This document shows, piece by piece, positions 63,727 to 64,000 of a stretch of DNA of 64,000 nt (position 1 is the first letter of the stretch; every line of letters begins with the position of its first letter). Under the pieces are notes generated by a model. The model worked only from the letters and a program-made list of their open reading frames with translations. It had not been told where the DNA came from and did no database searches. Made by a program: the position numbers and the translations under genes. This DNA comes from Ilumatobacter coccineus YM16-304 (lineage in GTDB: Bacteria; Actinomycetota; Acidimicrobiia; Acidimicrobiales; Ilumatobacteraceae): contig NC_020520.1 in assembly GCF_000348785.1 (NCBI RefSeq), positions 2,666,001 to 2,730,000 on the forward strand, given 5' to 3'.

Positions 63727-64000
63727 ATGAGTGACAACGCGACCTCCTCACCCGACACGGGTGCGCCAGTCCGGTATGGCGTGATCGGTACCGGCATGAT
63801 GGGTGTCGAGCACATCCAGAACATCCTCGCGATGGAAGGCGCGGTGGTCACCGCAGTCGCCGACCCGCACCCCGAGTCGCAGGAGTGGGCGCGAATCGCG
63901 GTACGCACGTGGTTCGACCAGAAGCCGTACCAGCACGGCCTGGTGAGCGCCGGGTCCGACGGTCCGGTCGCACCCGCCGAACTGGCCGTGTTCGACGACC
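63727..64000 (+). CDS. Gfo/Idh/MocA-family oxidoreductase (3' end outside window)
   Basis: The first 91 codons of a gene continuing past the window. The Rossmann motif VIGTGMMG is at ~20-27, followed by VEHIQNILAMEGAVVTAVADPHPESQEWA, typical of NAD(P)-dependent sugar or inositol dehydrogenases of the Gfo/Idh/MocA group. Further assignment is not possible from this fragment. TACGCT lies nine bases before the ATG. Confidence 0.85.
   Translation, partial: MSDNATSSPDTGAPVRYGVIGTGMMGVEHIQNILAMEGAVVTAVADPHPESQEWARIAVRTWFDQKPYQHGLVSAGSDGPVAPAELAVFDD

Overview
The window is a stretch of high-GC, gene-dense bacterial chromosome with no rRNA, tRNA, CRISPR array, prophage or insertion sequence that I can recognise. 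Gene content and style point to an actinobacterium, most likely a marine member of the class Acidimicrobiia such as the Ilumatobacteraceae. The clues are the menaquinone pathway, an MtrB/LpqB-like sensor pair, many short acidic lipoproteins, a mitochondrial-type aconitase and very Asp/Glu-rich proteins. This placement is an inference from style; no marker gene was compared.

Layout. 1-2.1 kb: a membrane GGDEF-EAL protein cut by the window edge. 2.3-5.2 kb: an unknown protein, phoH, ybeY and an SDR. 5.2-12.4 kb: menaquinone genes menE, menA, menH, menD, menF and menG, with a DsbA/FrnE-like oxidoreductase coupled to menH. 12.4-15.5 kb: a tightly coupled three-gene membrane operon (SPFH-GYF, double zinc-ribbon, small coiled-coil). 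15.5-18 kb: a repeat-bearing gap, then MaoC and an acyl-CoA synthetase. 18-22.2 kb: era, an LpqB-like lipoprotein, a histidine kinase and a divergent response regulator. 22.2-29.8 kb: acyl-CoA synthetase, crotonase, fba, a small lipoprotein, a Rieske oxygenase and dinG. 29.8-31.9 kb: uppS, a divergent degenerate uppS paralogue and recO. 31.9-35.6 kb: a VWA lipoprotein flanked by two paralogous lipoproteins. 35.9-42.3 kb: glyS and trpC, F, B, A, with an inverted PPK2-SDR pair between trpC and trpF. 42.4-44.1 kb: a GMC oxidoreductase. 44.1-47.4 kb: a SipW/TasA-like secretion operon with a degenerate GGDEF protein. 47.5-51 kb: aconitase and a divergent GntR regulator. 51-55.5 kb: an alpha-hydroxyacid dehydrogenase, a Pro-rich membrane protein, nitroreductase, crotonase and a YqeY protein. 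55.7-62 kb: gltB and gltD. 62-64 kb: a LysM lipoprotein, a repeat cluster, an MBL-fold hydrolase and the start of a Gfo/Idh/MocA protein.

How it works together. Most genes are housekeeping: quinone synthesis, ribosome and RNA maturation (ybeY, era, phoH), cell-wall lipid carrier (uppS), tryptophan, glutamate and central carbon metabolism. The accessory interest lies in the SipW/TasA-like operon, the SPFH/zinc-ribbon operon, the uppS pseudo-paralogue, the VWA-lipoprotein island, and two families of intergenic palindromic repeats.

Expression signals. Around twenty genes carry a TANNNT or weaker NANNNT hexamer ending 6-9 bases before the start codon and no Shine-Dalgarno sequence. This suggests that leaderless transcripts are common here. 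Genes with a clear Shine-Dalgarno are a minority (for example 2297, 47361 and 50298), and many internal operon genes are joined by ATGA or GTGA overlaps.
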